Assembly: GCA_045634085.1 (NCBI GenBank)
Contig: JAZQZM010000100.1
Coordinates: 1-6,181 of the forward strand
Reading direction: 5' to 3'
From: HGM04593 sp045634085
Lineage (GTDB): Bacteria; Bacteroidota; Bacteroidia; Bacteroidales; Bacteroidaceae
DNA length: 6,181 nt
Of the stretch, positions 1 through 5,939 are shown one piece after another. The first letter of the stretch is position 1, and each line of letters opens with the position of its first letter. The translations under genes and the position numbers were made by a program. Under the pieces are notes generated by a model that saw only the letters and a program-made list of their open reading frames with translations, had not been told where the DNA came from and searched no databases.

Positions 1-2003
1 TTCTTGCTTGTTGGCAACCAACCAATCTCGGCAAGCGCGAACATACGTGGGAGCAACTGGTATTCAACCTCGTCAATGTCGTTTGTTGTCTCGGTCCACA
101 TGTTACCCTGTACACCCAAAGCAAACTCCTCCTTGCCGCCAAGTGCGCCCAGTGGGTTAAGGCTGTAAATCTCGTCGAGAGTGTTCACGCCCCAACCTCC
201 GTTGTATGGCTCATCAACAGGACGGTCGGCATCCTGTGCCTGCTGGAAGTCGAGATAGAGGTGGCTGTAAGGAACGATGATTGACTTCATACCTCTCTTA
301 GCGGCTTCACTGCTATAGTTAAGGCTGTTCCATGCCATGATAATAGGCTTTGTCTTGTTGTTGTCGTTCCAGTTTTTGAGCAACTCGTCCCAAACGATGA
401 TGTCCTTGTTGTAGTTGTCCTTGAGGAAGATTCCGAGTTCCTCAACCAACCAAGACTGCAACTGGTGCACGCCGGCAAGGCCAAGTTTCTGTACAAGCGC
501 AAGGCATTGCTCGTTCTTTGCCCACTGCTCTGTTGGGCACTCGTCGCCACCGATGTGTACGTAGTCATATGGGAATGTCTCGGCAATGTGGCCAAGAACG
601 CACTTGAGGAATGTGATAACCTCTTCGTTACCTATGTTCAATACATCGTGTGAGATACCGCCGTCAACGCGAACCTCATACTCCTTTGTTGGGTCGCAGC
701 TGAACTCGGGATATGAAGCTACCGCAGCTACCATGTGACCGGGGAGGTCAATCTCGGGGATAATCTCGATGTTGCGTGCCTTTGCATAGTCAACAATCTC
801 CTTGAGTTCGTCCAATGTGTAGAACATGCCACGGCCATACTCTGTGTCGTCATAGAAGTTCTGTCCGTCGGCATTGCTGAATGAAGCCTTGCGGATAGCA
901 CCAACCTCAGTCAACTTTGGATATTCGGGAATTTCCACGCGCCAGCCCTGGTCGTCGGTAAGGTGCCAGTGGAAACGGTTCATCTTGTAGAGAACCATGA
1001 TGTCGAGTACCTTCTTAACCTCGTCCTTATTGAAGAAGTGGCGTGCAATGTCGAGCATGTAGCCACGGTGACCCAACAATGGCTGGTCGTTGATTTCAAC
1101 TGCGGGGATTGTCCACTCTACATTCTCTTTGCGCTCGTTTGCGAAGAACTCGCGTGGGAGCAACTGCATGAGTGTCTGCAAACCGTAGAGGTGACCGCCG
1201 AATTCCGATGCCTTGATGACAATTTGATTCTCGCTTGTAGTCAAGGTGTAACCCTCGGCTGGCAGGGTAGTGTCTGCTCCAAACCATATTTCGCCGTCGG
1301 CAGCTGTCTCGGCAGCCTCTTTTACCTCAAGGTTGATGCCGGCCGATGTATTCAACTGTGCAGCGAATGCCTCAACATGCTCCTTCATCTGCTCGCCCTT
1401 GTAGGCAATGGCTGTAAACTTGGTGAAGTCAATTGTTCCTTCGCCAACAGTCATGTTCAATGGCTGTGGAATGATTGAAATCTTGCCCATGTTCTCAAAT
1501 GCTGTAGCTTCGACAAACTGAACAGGGTTGTTCTGGTCGTTCTTGTCCCAAAGACCTACACCGCGGTTCTCTGCAGGACCACCCCATAGGTTCATGGAGA
1601 TGCCAGTGTTGCCCTTTGGCTGGATTTCATAACCACCACTGTAGCTGCTGTTGCCTGTGGCATTGATGAAGAACTGGCTCACACCGTTTGCTGTTGCATT
1701 GGCATGTACCATCTGGTTCTTTGCCGCTGAATTAACGTAAAGGGTATAGCCCTTTTTGTTGGTGAATGTGTAACCATTGGTGCCATCACCTGTAATCTTC
1801 CACAACTGTGCATCGCTACCCATGGCGGCTGCAGTTGTAATCTGCGATCCGGAGTTCTCGGCAGTGAGAGCATTTCCTCCGTTCATGAACTGGATGAGAT
1901 ACCACTTGGTCTCATCGTCGGTGCTTATAGTGGGGAATCCCTGTGCCGAGGCACTGAAGATTCCGGCCATGAAGCACGAAAATAGAATCAGTAGTCTTTT
2001 CAT
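1..2003 (-). CDS. Secreted GH20 beta-N-acetylhexosaminidase with ricin-like N-terminal domain (3' end outside window)
   Basis: The frame is open from ATG at 2003 to the window edge, giving 667 codons with no stop. Residues 1-20 form a signal peptide (Lys-Arg n-region, hydrophobic core, SASA cleavage site before Gln21), so the enzyme should be periplasmic or exposed. Residues ~30-165 resemble a ricin-type beta-trefoil (WYLIQF..., QLWKI, YTLYV), a probable carbohydrate-binding module. Residues ~173-303 fit the GH20b-like domain. The GH20 catalytic barrel starts at ~310: RGYMLDIARHFF (Arg313), HWHLTDDQGWR (345-355), EIDLPGHM (417-424), HIGGDE (483-488) with the catalytic pair Asp487-Glu488, aromatic pocket residues Trp538 and Trp558, and GNMWTE near 633-638. 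The family hydrolyses terminal beta-linked GlcNAc or GalNAc by substrate-assisted catalysis. The exact glycan is not readable here; host mucin or N-glycans are plausible in a gut commensal. All expected catalytic motifs are intact. The barrel is close to complete at the window edge, so any further C-terminal domain is unseen. Confidence 0.96.
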   Translation of the reverse strand, partial: MKRLLILFSCFMAGIFSASAQGFPTISTDDETKWYLIQFMNGGNALTAENSGSQITTAAAMGSDAQLWKITGDGTNGYTFTNKKGYTLYVNSAAKNQMVHANATANGVSQFFINATGNSSYSGGYEIQPKGNTGISMNLWGGPAENRGVGLWDKNDQNNPVQFVEATAFENMGKISIIPQPLNMTVGEGTIDFTKFTAIAYKGEQMKEHVEAFAAQLNTSAGINLEVKEAAETAADGEIWFGADTTLPAEGYTLTTSENQIVIKASEFGGHLYGLQTLMQLLPREFFANERKENVEWTIPAVEINDQPLLGHRGYMLDIARHFFNKDEVKKVLDIMVLYKMNRFHWHLTDDQGWRVEIPEYPKLTEVGAIRKASFSNADGQNFYDDTEYGRGMFYTLDELKEIVDYAKARNIEIIPEIDLPGHMVAAVASYPEFSCDPTKEYEVRVDGGISHDVLNIGNEEVITFLKCVLGHIAETFPYDYVHIGGDECPTEQWAKNEQCLALVQKLGLAGVHQLQSWLVEELGIFLKDNYNKDIIVWDELLKNWNDNNKTKPIIMAWNSLNYSSEAAKRGMKSIIVPYSHLYLDFQQAQDADRPVDEPYNGGWGVNTLDEIYSLNPLGALGGKEEFALGVQGNMWTETTNDIDEVEYQLLPRMFALAEIGWLPTSK

Positions 2004-2036
2004 GTAAATTGGTTTTGAAAATATGCCTAATTTTTA

Positions 2037-2044
2037 CAAATGTA
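2037..2044 (-). promoter_or_regulatory. Putative -7 element for the GH20 gene
   Basis: Read on the minus strand this is TACATTTG, an exact match to the Bacteroidetes TAnnTTTG -7 consensus, 33 bp upstream of the GH20 ATG. The -33 position, 20 bp further upstream, reads AATG, only a half match to TTTG. Transcription would start near 2030, giving a leader of roughly 25-30 nt with no Shine-Dalgarno sequence, which is normal in this phylum. Confidence 0.5.
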
Positions 2045-2090
2045 GCAATAAAATCCTACTGATACATTAATACCCGGTTGTTTTTTTTAT

Positions 2091-2098
2091 TATTTTTG
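2091..2098 (+). promoter_or_regulatory. Putative -7 element for the M15-like gene
   Basis: TATTTTTG exactly matches TAnnTTTG and is followed by CA, as is common in Bacteroides promoters. It ends only 7 bp before the assigned ATG at 2106, so the transcript would be leaderless or nearly so. No good TTTG -33 box lies at the usual 19-21 bp spacing; TTG at 2078-2080 is too close. Confidence 0.45.
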
Positions 2099-2105
2099 CA
2101 TTACT

Positions 2106-2882
2106 ATGGATAAATTGGAACTGAAAATCCTCGTTGGAGCAGGAGTGGCGATTCTCTTCTCTGTGGTAAGTGGATTTATAATGATTTTAGTGATAGCGCT
2201 GATTATAGTTGGCGCATGTATCGGATTTGGCGGTGATGAGGAGGTGACGGCTGATGCCGGAACACGCACTGTAGAGGTGAAGAAAGATGGTTTTGTGGGA
2301 AAACCCAACAAGATAATCTATTGGAACCGTAAACGCGAATTCAATGATCTCAATGACACTCATTTGGCTGCGGCACAGCAGATAGGTATAAAACCGCTTG
2401 CATCGCGCAAGGATATTCCAAAGGCTTCGCGCAAACTGCACCTTATATGTGCCAATATGGGCTTTTGGGGCCCGGAACCTTATGTGGTAGACCACTTGAC
2501 GCACTCGACTCCTTATCTTGTAAAGGATGCTGCCGACCTGTTGCATGAGATTGGTGTGAATTTTCAGGATTCACTGCGTAGAAAGCATATCTCGGCTCAC
2601 AGTATTGTGGTAACTTCGGTGCTCAGGACCGATGCCGATGTCAAGAGTCTTTCAAAAAGGAATGTCAATGCTTCGTCGCGTTCGGTACACTGTTATGGAA
2701 CTACGTTCGACATTTCGTACAAACGTTTTGTGAAGCATGATGAGAATGCGCCCGATGCGCGTGAGGCCGACCTTGTTGCCGTGCTGGGTGAGGTGTTGCG
2801 CGACCTCAAGAAAAACGGTCGCTGTTATGTGAAACATGAGGTGAAACAGGCTTGCTTCCACATTACCGCACGCAAACGCTGA
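2106..2882 (+). CDS. Membrane-anchored M15-like (DUF5715-type) putative peptidase
   Basis: 258 aa. Residues 8-41 are almost continuously hydrophobic, either one long segment or a tight pair of membrane helices, followed by an acidic and polar linker. The C-terminal half carries an M15-like metallopeptidase signature: SVHCYGTTFDI at 193-203 fits SxHxxGxxxDI with His195 and Asp202 as likely zinc ligands, and Glu245 plus His252 (in CFHITAR) fit the catalytic Glu and third ligand. Preceding conserved-looking blocks are YLVKDAADLL (137-146) and VTSVLRTDADVKSLSKRN (169-186). M15/VanY/YcbK relatives cleave peptidoglycan peptides, so a cell-wall role is inferred; the Bacteroidales DUF5715 grouping is from memory. 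Start: ATG 2106 gives a basic N-region and is preferred, but Met26 (2181) is an alternative because the promoter sits so close. From Met26 the N-terminus would be a single hydrophobic segment ending in VGAC, a poor lipobox with no positive charge. Two helices would leave the domain cytoplasmic, so topology is uncertain. Confidence 0.85.
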   Translation: MDKLELKILVGAGVAILFSVVSGFIMILVIALIIVGACIGFGGDEEVTADAGTRTVEVKKDGFVGKPNKIIYWNRKREFNDLNDTHLAAAQQIGIKPLASRKDIPKASRKLHLICANMGFWGPEPYVVDHLTHSTPYLVKDAADLLHEIGVNFQDSLRRKHISAHSIVVTSVLRTDADVKSLSKRNVNASSRSVHCYGTTFDISYKRFVKHDENAPDAREADLVAVLGEVLRDLKKNGRCYVKHEVKQACFHITARKR

Positions 2883-2909
2883 TTCCACAGAAAACAAGGC
2901 CCCGAAACG

Positions 2910-3155
2910 TTATTCGTATAAAACTTCATCTTCGGCAGCAAGCGATGTCTCTTCGTCATCCATGCTGCCGATGTTGTATTCTCTTGTACTGTTCTCCATT
3001 TTTGCAAGAACTCTATTGCGCATCTCTATGAACTCCTGCGCCTGTTCCTTGGGAAGTTTGTCGAGAATCTCCTTGTCGGTATATGAGAGGGCAACTGCTG
3101 CACCGCCGATAATGTCTGCAGCGATATCCTGCCCGTTCTTTTTCTTGTCTGTCAT
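2910..3155 (-). CDS. Small acidic protein of unknown function
   Basis: 81 aa, starting at ATG 3155 and ending with TAA at 2910-2912. It converges on the M15-like gene with a 27-bp gap. The N-terminus is lysine-rich (MTDKKKNGQD), followed by a mildly hydrophobic alanine/glycine stretch (IAADIIGGAAVALSY, 11-25), a charged helical region (DKEILDKLPKEQAQEFIEMRNRVLAKM) and a strongly acidic tail. There is no signal peptide and no convincing membrane helix, so a cytoplasmic protein is likely. I do not recognise a family. This frame was chosen over the overlapping plus-strand ORF (2962-3183) because its composition is that of a soluble helical protein, while the opposite frame reads as a Ser/Leu/Cys-rich shadow. 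A promoter-like box lies about 50 bp upstream. No strong Shine-Dalgarno sequence is seen. Confidence 0.72.
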   Translation of the reverse strand: MTDKKKNGQDIAADIIGGAAVALSYTDKEILDKLPKEQAQEFIEMRNRVLAKMENSTREYNIGSMDDEETSLAAEDEVLYE

Positions 3156-3173
3156 TTTTATCCCGTATTTTAC

Positions 3174-3187
3174 GCCCTGGTAAGGGC
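3174..3187 (-). other. Short hairpin in the leader of the small acidic protein gene
   Basis: GCCCT and AGGGC form a 5-bp stem around a 4-nt loop, 19 bp upstream of the ATG at 3155 and inside the predicted leader. It is too short to be assigned a role, and no known riboswitch or leader peptide is recognisable around it. Confidence 0.2.
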
Positions 3188-3205
3188 TTTCCCTGCTTAT
3201 CTATG

Positions 3206-3213
3206 CGAAGATA
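3206..3213 (-). promoter_or_regulatory. Putative -7 element for the small acidic protein gene
   Basis: On the minus strand this reads TATCTTCG, one mismatch from TAnnTTTG and identical to the box in front of ribE on the opposite strand. It would give a leader of about 40 nt. No recognisable -33 TTTG lies 19-21 bp upstream, so the call rests on the -7 box and its position. Confidence 0.35.
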
Positions 3214-3230
3214 GTCAAAGCAACTTTCAT

Positions 3231-3261
3231 AATGCTTGTTTCACTCGCTTTTTTAAGCATT
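3231..3261. repeat. Imperfectly placed inverted repeat between the divergent promoters
   Basis: AATGCTT (3231-3237) and AAGCATT (3255-3261) are perfect 7-bp arms around a 17-nt spacer. A shorter internal pair GCTT/AAGC (3247-3258) could form instead. The arms are AT-rich and would make a weak hairpin. It lies just upstream of the minus-strand promoter-like box. Function is unknown and chance is possible. Confidence 0.3.
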
Positions 3262-3283
3262 TTTAGTAATTGCAACGTGCTTT

Positions 3284-3299
3284 GTGGCATGGATGCCAC
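3284..3299. repeat. Perfect palindrome GTGGCAT-GG-ATGCCAC upstream of ribE
   Basis: Two 7-bp arms flank a 2-nt centre. In RNA it could fold as a 6-bp GC-containing stem with a 4-nt TGGA loop. It lies between the two divergent promoter-like boxes, about 35 bp upstream of the ribE -33 position, where a regulator site would fit. No U-run follows on either side, so it is a poor terminator. It could be an operator, a dispersed short repeat, or chance. Confidence 0.45.
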
Positions 3300-3332
3300 T
3301 GCTTATCACTGTTTTGTTCCGTAGTGGGCAAC

Positions 3333-3363
3333 TTGTATTTGTTGGAAACATTTCGTATCTTCG
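3333..3363 (+). promoter_or_regulatory. Putative promoter of the ribE operon
   Basis: TTG (3333-3335), a partial -33 box, is separated by 20 bp from TATCTTCG (3356-3363), one mismatch from the Bacteroidetes TAnnTTTG -7 box. Predicted transcription start is near 3370, leaving a leader of only about 20 nt that is almost all A and T. This is too short to hold an FMN riboswitch. A 10-bp palindrome, CTTCGCGAAG at 3359-3368, overlaps the -7 box and start region. Confidence 0.55.
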
Positions 3364-3389
3364 CGAAGGAATATAAAATATAGTTTAAT

Positions 3390-3989
3390 ATGTTTTCAGG
3401 AATAGTTGAAGAGTTTGCTGTAGTGCGCAGGGTGGTGCGTGAGCAGGGTAATTTGCATCTTACACTTTCGTGCTCTTTTACAGGTGAACTCAAGATTGAC
3501 CAAAGCGTGGCGCACAATGGCGTCTGCCTTACCGTTGTGGATATAAACGGTGATGAATATACTGTCACAGCAATGCATGAGACACTTGAACGTTCTAACA
3601 TTGGACTGCTCAACGTGGGCGACAAAGTGAATGTTGAACGCAGCATGATGATGAACGGCCGTCTTGACGGACACATCGTGCAGGGACATGTGGATGAGAC
3701 AGCTGAGTGTATTTCAATCAAGGATATGGATGGCAGCTGGTACTATACTTTCCGTTACAGGAAGGATGATGAGATGGCTGCTAAGGGTTACCTTACGGTT
3801 GACAAGGGTTCGGTAACAGTGAACGGTGTGAGCCTTACTGTGTGTGAGCCCACGGATGACTCGTTCTCGGTAGCCATAATACCGTATACCTACGAGCATA
3901 CAAACTTCCATACAATTGAGGTGGGTACAAAGGTGAACATCGAGTTCGATATTATAGGTAAATACATTGCGAGAATTGCCAGGCGATGA
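3390..3989 (+). CDS. ribE: Riboflavin synthase, alpha chain
   Basis: 199 aa, the usual length. The enzyme dismutates two 6,7-dimethyl-8-ribityllumazines into riboflavin and a pyrimidinedione, the last step of riboflavin synthesis, in the cytoplasm as a trimer. The sequence shows the two tandem lumazine-binding barrels: MFSGIVEE at the N-terminus with SVAHNGVCLTVV (39-50) in the first half, and GHIVQGHVDE (94-103) with TVNGVSLTV (143-151) in the second. Cys46, His100, Ser148 and Asp187 (in FDIIGKY) match conserved active-site positions of the family. The N-terminal MF start is characteristic and fixes the start codon. It is the first gene of a five-gene operon and overlaps the next gene by ATGA. 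Other riboflavin genes (ribBA, ribD, ribH) are not in this window, so the pathway is dispersed. No odd features. Confidence 0.97.
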   Translation: MFSGIVEEFAVVRRVVREQGNLHLTLSCSFTGELKIDQSVAHNGVCLTVVDINGDEYTVTAMHETLERSNIGLLNVGDKVNVERSMMMNGRLDGHIVQGHVDETAECISIKDMDGSWYYTFRYRKDDEMAAKGYLTVDKGSVTVNGVSLTVCEPTDDSFSVAIIPYTYEHTNFHTIEVGTKVNIEFDIIGKYIARIARR

Positions 3990-4525
3990 AAAGTTTTCTT
4001 GAACTGGCACAGGCGCGCCAGAGTGACCGTGCATATGAAGCGGGTAAGCCTATAGAACGTGAAGTGCTTGACCGCATACTCGAAGCGGGGCGTCTGGCTC
4101 CATCGGCATGTAATGGCCAGCCATGGCATTTTACTGTTGTGACAGAACCTCCGCTGCTGCTTGATGTTGCCAAGGCCACATCAAGCATTGGACTCAATAG
4201 ATTTGTCAAGGATTCGCCAGCATTGGTGCTTATAACGCTTGAACCTACCAATATAACTTCAAGGCTCGGTTGCAATATTAAGGACAAGGATTTCCCGATA
4301 ATGGATTTGGGAATAGCTGCATCTTATATTACTCTTGCTGCCGAGGATGAGGGTGTTGGCAGTTGCATCCTGGGCTGGTTCGACGAGAAGAAAATCAAGG
4401 AGCTCGTTGGCATACCTCAGAACAGGCGTCTTATGCTTATTGTTTCGCTTGGCTACACCTTAAAGCCCAAGCGCAAGAAGGTTCGCAAGGAATTTGACAA
4501 GGTTGTCTCATACGAAAAGTACTGA
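3986..4525 (+). CDS. Nitroreductase-family FMN oxidoreductase
   Basis: 179 aa. A flavin-dependent reductase of the nitroreductase fold, which normally works as a dimer with one FMN per active site and uses NAD(P)H to reduce nitroaromatics, quinones, flavins or other acceptors; the natural substrate cannot be read here. The N-terminal RQSDRAY (11-17) is the RxSxR FMN-phosphate motif. RLAPSACNGQPWHF (36-49) is the conserved PSxxNxQPW-type block. GIAASYITLAAEDEGVGSCILGWF (109-132) matches the central helix and following strand. LGYTLKPKRKKVRK (155-168) is the typical C-terminal G-Y-x-x-x-P block followed by a basic run. The start codon overlaps the ribE stop (ATGA), implying translational coupling. 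Linkage to ribE fits an FMN-dependent enzyme. It is a short, compact member of the family. Confidence 0.93.
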   Translation: MKSFLELAQARQSDRAYEAGKPIEREVLDRILEAGRLAPSACNGQPWHFTVVTEPPLLLDVAKATSSIGLNRFVKDSPALVLITLEPTNITSRLGCNIKDKDFPIMDLGIAASYITLAAEDEGVGSCILGWFDEKKIKELVGIPQNRRLMLIVSLGYTLKPKRKKVRKEFDKVVSYEKY

Positions 4526-4527
4526 CA

Positions 4528-4908
4528 ATGGCGAAACCGGTAATATCTCTGCTTCTGGCCGTGGCTGTGGTAGTCTCATTGTGTATGCACTTTGTGCCGG
4601 GCAAGCAGCATCATGTTGATGAGGTTGCTGCATGTGTGACCTACGCATTGAGAAACGATAGTTACTCTTTGGCGGCGATTCCCGGTGCTGCTATGTCAAG
4701 GATTGAAGCAGGTGATATGTTGCGTGCTATGGTCGAGAAAATGACTCTTTTTGAAGATTATGCTGTTTTTTCGATGTGTAAAGTAAAAGGGGCCGATGAT
4801 GAGTATATGCTCTCTATTGGTGTACTCGATAATGTGTTCGTGCTTGCAAAGAAGGGGATGACCGAGAAGATTTTTCTGGTTTTGAGACAAAAGAAGATAA
4901 TTGATTGA
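4528..4908 (+). CDS. Small exported or membrane-anchored protein of unknown function (possibly DUF4359-like)
   Basis: 126 aa, starting 2 nt after the nitroreductase stop. Residues 4-23 (PVISLLLAVAVVVSLCMHFV) form a signal peptide or membrane anchor after MAK; no clear cleavage site or good lipobox is seen (SLC is followed by Met-His). The remaining ~100 residues are mixed alpha/beta, with a predicted helix around 63-75 and strands in DYAVFSMCKVKG (77-88) and YMLSIGVLDNVFVLAKKG (93-110). The pattern 'F-S-x-x-K-V ... S-I-G-V-L-x-N-V-F' recalls small Bacteroidetes DUF4359-type proteins that end in a short lipid- or membrane-facing sheet, but this match is from memory and weak. The frame is constrained on both sides by tight coupling. 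Location is expected to be the inner membrane or periplasm, unlike its cytoplasmic neighbours. Confidence 0.8.
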   Translation: MAKPVISLLLAVAVVVSLCMHFVPGKQHHVDEVAACVTYALRNDSYSLAAIPGAAMSRIEAGDMLRAMVEKMTLFEDYAVFSMCKVKGADDEYMLSIGVLDNVFVLAKKGMTEKIFLVLRQKKIID

Positions 4909-4910
4909 TT

Positions 4911-5264
4911 ATGAAAATAGCAGTTCCAACAAGAAATGGTGTGGTAGACAGCCATTTCGGTCATTGTGACCACTATACGATATTCACTGTCAACGGCAGT
5001 GAGGTAACGTTGAAGGAGATTCTGCCTTCGCCCCAGGGATGCGGATGCAAGTCGGGTATTGCACTTGTACTTCACCGCATTGGTGTGCAGGTGATGCTTG
5101 CCGGCAATATGGGTGAGGGTGCAAAGAATGTGCTTGAGAGTAACGAGATAAAGGTGATACGTGGCTGTAGCGGCAATGTAGATGAACTTGTGAAGGCTTA
5201 TCTTGCCGGCAATGTGTGCGACAATGGCGAGGCATGCAGTCATCACGAGTGCGGTAGCCACTAA
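4911..5264 (+). CDS. NifX/NifB-type dinitrogenase iron-molybdenum cofactor domain protein
   Basis: 117 aa. MKIAVPTRNGVVDSHFGHCDHYTIFTV is the typical start of the Fe-Mo-Co domain family (NifX/NafY/VnfX/MTH1175-like), small RNase-H-like proteins that carry or bind metal clusters. Most Bacteroidales members occur without nitrogenase genes and have no established role. Candidate metal ligands are numerous: His15, His18, Cys19, His21, the GCGC pair Cys44/Cys46, Cys86 (RGCSGN), and a tail with Cys103, Cys109, His111, His112, Cys114 and His117. The GxNMGEGA stretch (65-71) and NVDELVKAYLAG (89-100) are standard. ATG 4911 was chosen, 2 nt after the preceding stop; TTG at 4905 would add only two residues before the canonical MKIAVP and is unlikely. 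No strong ribosome binding site is visible, so translational coupling is probable. A metal or redox sensing or carrier role in the flavin operon is inference only. Confidence 0.9.
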   Translation: MKIAVPTRNGVVDSHFGHCDHYTIFTVNGSEVTLKEILPSPQGCGCKSGIALVLHRIGVQVMLAGNMGEGAKNVLESNEIKVIRGCSGNVDELVKAYLAGNVCDNGEACSHHECGSH

Positions 5265-5279
5265 AAACAGAGAATAAGT

Positions 5280-5858
5280 ATGGTAAATAAAGTATATCTT
5301 GAAAGTTTTGAGAGCCGTATAATGAACGAGCTTCTTAAATTGTGTACACAGTACAAGGCACTTGAGGGTACATTGCTCTCGACAGAGGATATTGATGCCC
5401 GTTGGCACGATATTGCACCTGAGTATGTTGCCGATGCTGTTCCCAACATTGCCGATTATCCTACGGTTGCAATTGCGTGGGCAGGTTATGTAGGTATGGC
5501 AATTGCACATCAGTGGGATGAGGACTGGGCTGCGCACTGCAAGGACGAGTACAAGTCATTGTATGGCCCTGCTGGTTTTGATGATATGGATGAGAATATT
5601 GTGCAGAAGGTGCTTGGCTTTCATCTTGAATCGCAGGAGGCGAAGAACATTGAGCAGATGATGCGTCGCCTTGGCGAGACAACTCTTACGCTTATCCGCC
5701 GTGAGAACATCGAGCCTCAGTCACCAATGGCATTCCATGTGTATGCACGTGCTACAAAGGTGATGTTCCGCATTGGTGCTGCCATTGAACTTAAGCGTCT
5801 CGGATATAAGTTCGAGCAGGTCAATCTGCCTAATCTGGGTAGCGGAGTGCAGTGCTAA
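5280..5858 (+). CDS. Helical protein of unknown function, last gene of the ribE operon
   Basis: 192 aa, starting 15 nt after the preceding stop with an AG-rich leader (agagaataagt). No signal peptide or long membrane helix. The sequence is mostly amphipathic helix: FESRIMNELLKLCTQYKALEGTLL (10-33), a DIDARWHDIAPEYVADAVPNIADYP segment (37-61), a small-residue helix TVAIAWAGYVGMAIAHQWDEDW (62-83) and a long C-terminal helical region from ~107 to ~178. Tryptophans cluster in the middle. The acidic DDMDEN patch (101-106) is the only obvious charged loop. It reads like a protein conserved in Bacteroidales, but I do not recognise a named domain and assign no function. It ends in Cys192. Its place at the end of the operon, just before a terminator-like hairpin, supports co-expression with ribE. 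Confidence 0.88.
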   Translation: MVNKVYLESFESRIMNELLKLCTQYKALEGTLLSTEDIDARWHDIAPEYVADAVPNIADYPTVAIAWAGYVGMAIAHQWDEDWAAHCKDEYKSLYGPAGFDDMDENIVQKVLGFHLESQEAKNIEQMMRRLGETTLTLIRRENIEPQSPMAFHVYARATKVMFRIGAAIELKRLGYKFEQVNLPNLGSGVQC

Positions 5859-5903
5859 GCAGGGCATTGCTGTATTTGGTAAGTATTGTAATGATATAAC
5901 AAG

Positions 5904-5939
5904 AACGGCATCTGGAATGGATGCCGTTATGCTTTCTTT
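5904..5939 (+). terminator. Probable intrinsic terminator of the ribE operon
   Basis: AACGGCATC (5904-5912) and GATGCCGTT (5920-5928) form a perfect 9-bp stem with a 7-nt loop TGGAATG, followed by a broken but T-rich stretch (atgctttcttta). It lies 45 bp after the stop of the last operon gene. The T-tract is interrupted, so termination may be partial. Read on the opposite strand the flank is less T-rich, so the plus direction is preferred. Confidence 0.6.

Noticed and set aside
963..1478. 171-codon plus-strand open frame
   Set aside because: It is antisense to the GH20 catalytic region, whose motifs are unmistakable on the minus strand; the plus frame gives a Cys/Leu-rich sequence with no recognisable domain.
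2883..2909. Bidirectional terminator between the convergent genes
   Set aside because: The 27-bp gap holds no convincing stem-loop or T-tract on either strand.
3231..3261. Intrinsic terminator between the divergent genes
   Set aside because: The stem is weak and AT-rich with a 17-nt loop, and both neighbouring genes are transcribed away from this region, so there is nothing to terminate.
3364..3389. FMN (RFN) riboswitch upstream of ribE
   Set aside because: The predicted leader is about 20 nt and AT-rich; none of the conserved RFN stems are found in the 234-bp gap.
3263..3721. 152-codon minus-strand open frame across the ribE start
   Set aside because: It is antisense to riboflavin synthase, Ser/Thr/Cys-rich, and has no domain.
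4905..4911. TTG start for the NifX-like protein
   Set aside because: It would overlap the upstream stop and add two residues before the canonical MKIAVP N-terminus; ATG at 4911 fits the family.
4911..5264. Evidence for nitrogen fixation
   Set aside because: The NifX-like domain occurs widely in anaerobes without nitrogenase, and no nif structural or assembly genes are in the window.
4758..5537. 259-codon minus-strand open frame
   Set aside because: It runs antisense across three plus-strand genes, including the clear NifX-like gene, and its translation (rich in His, Thr, Tyr, Cys) looks like a shadow frame.
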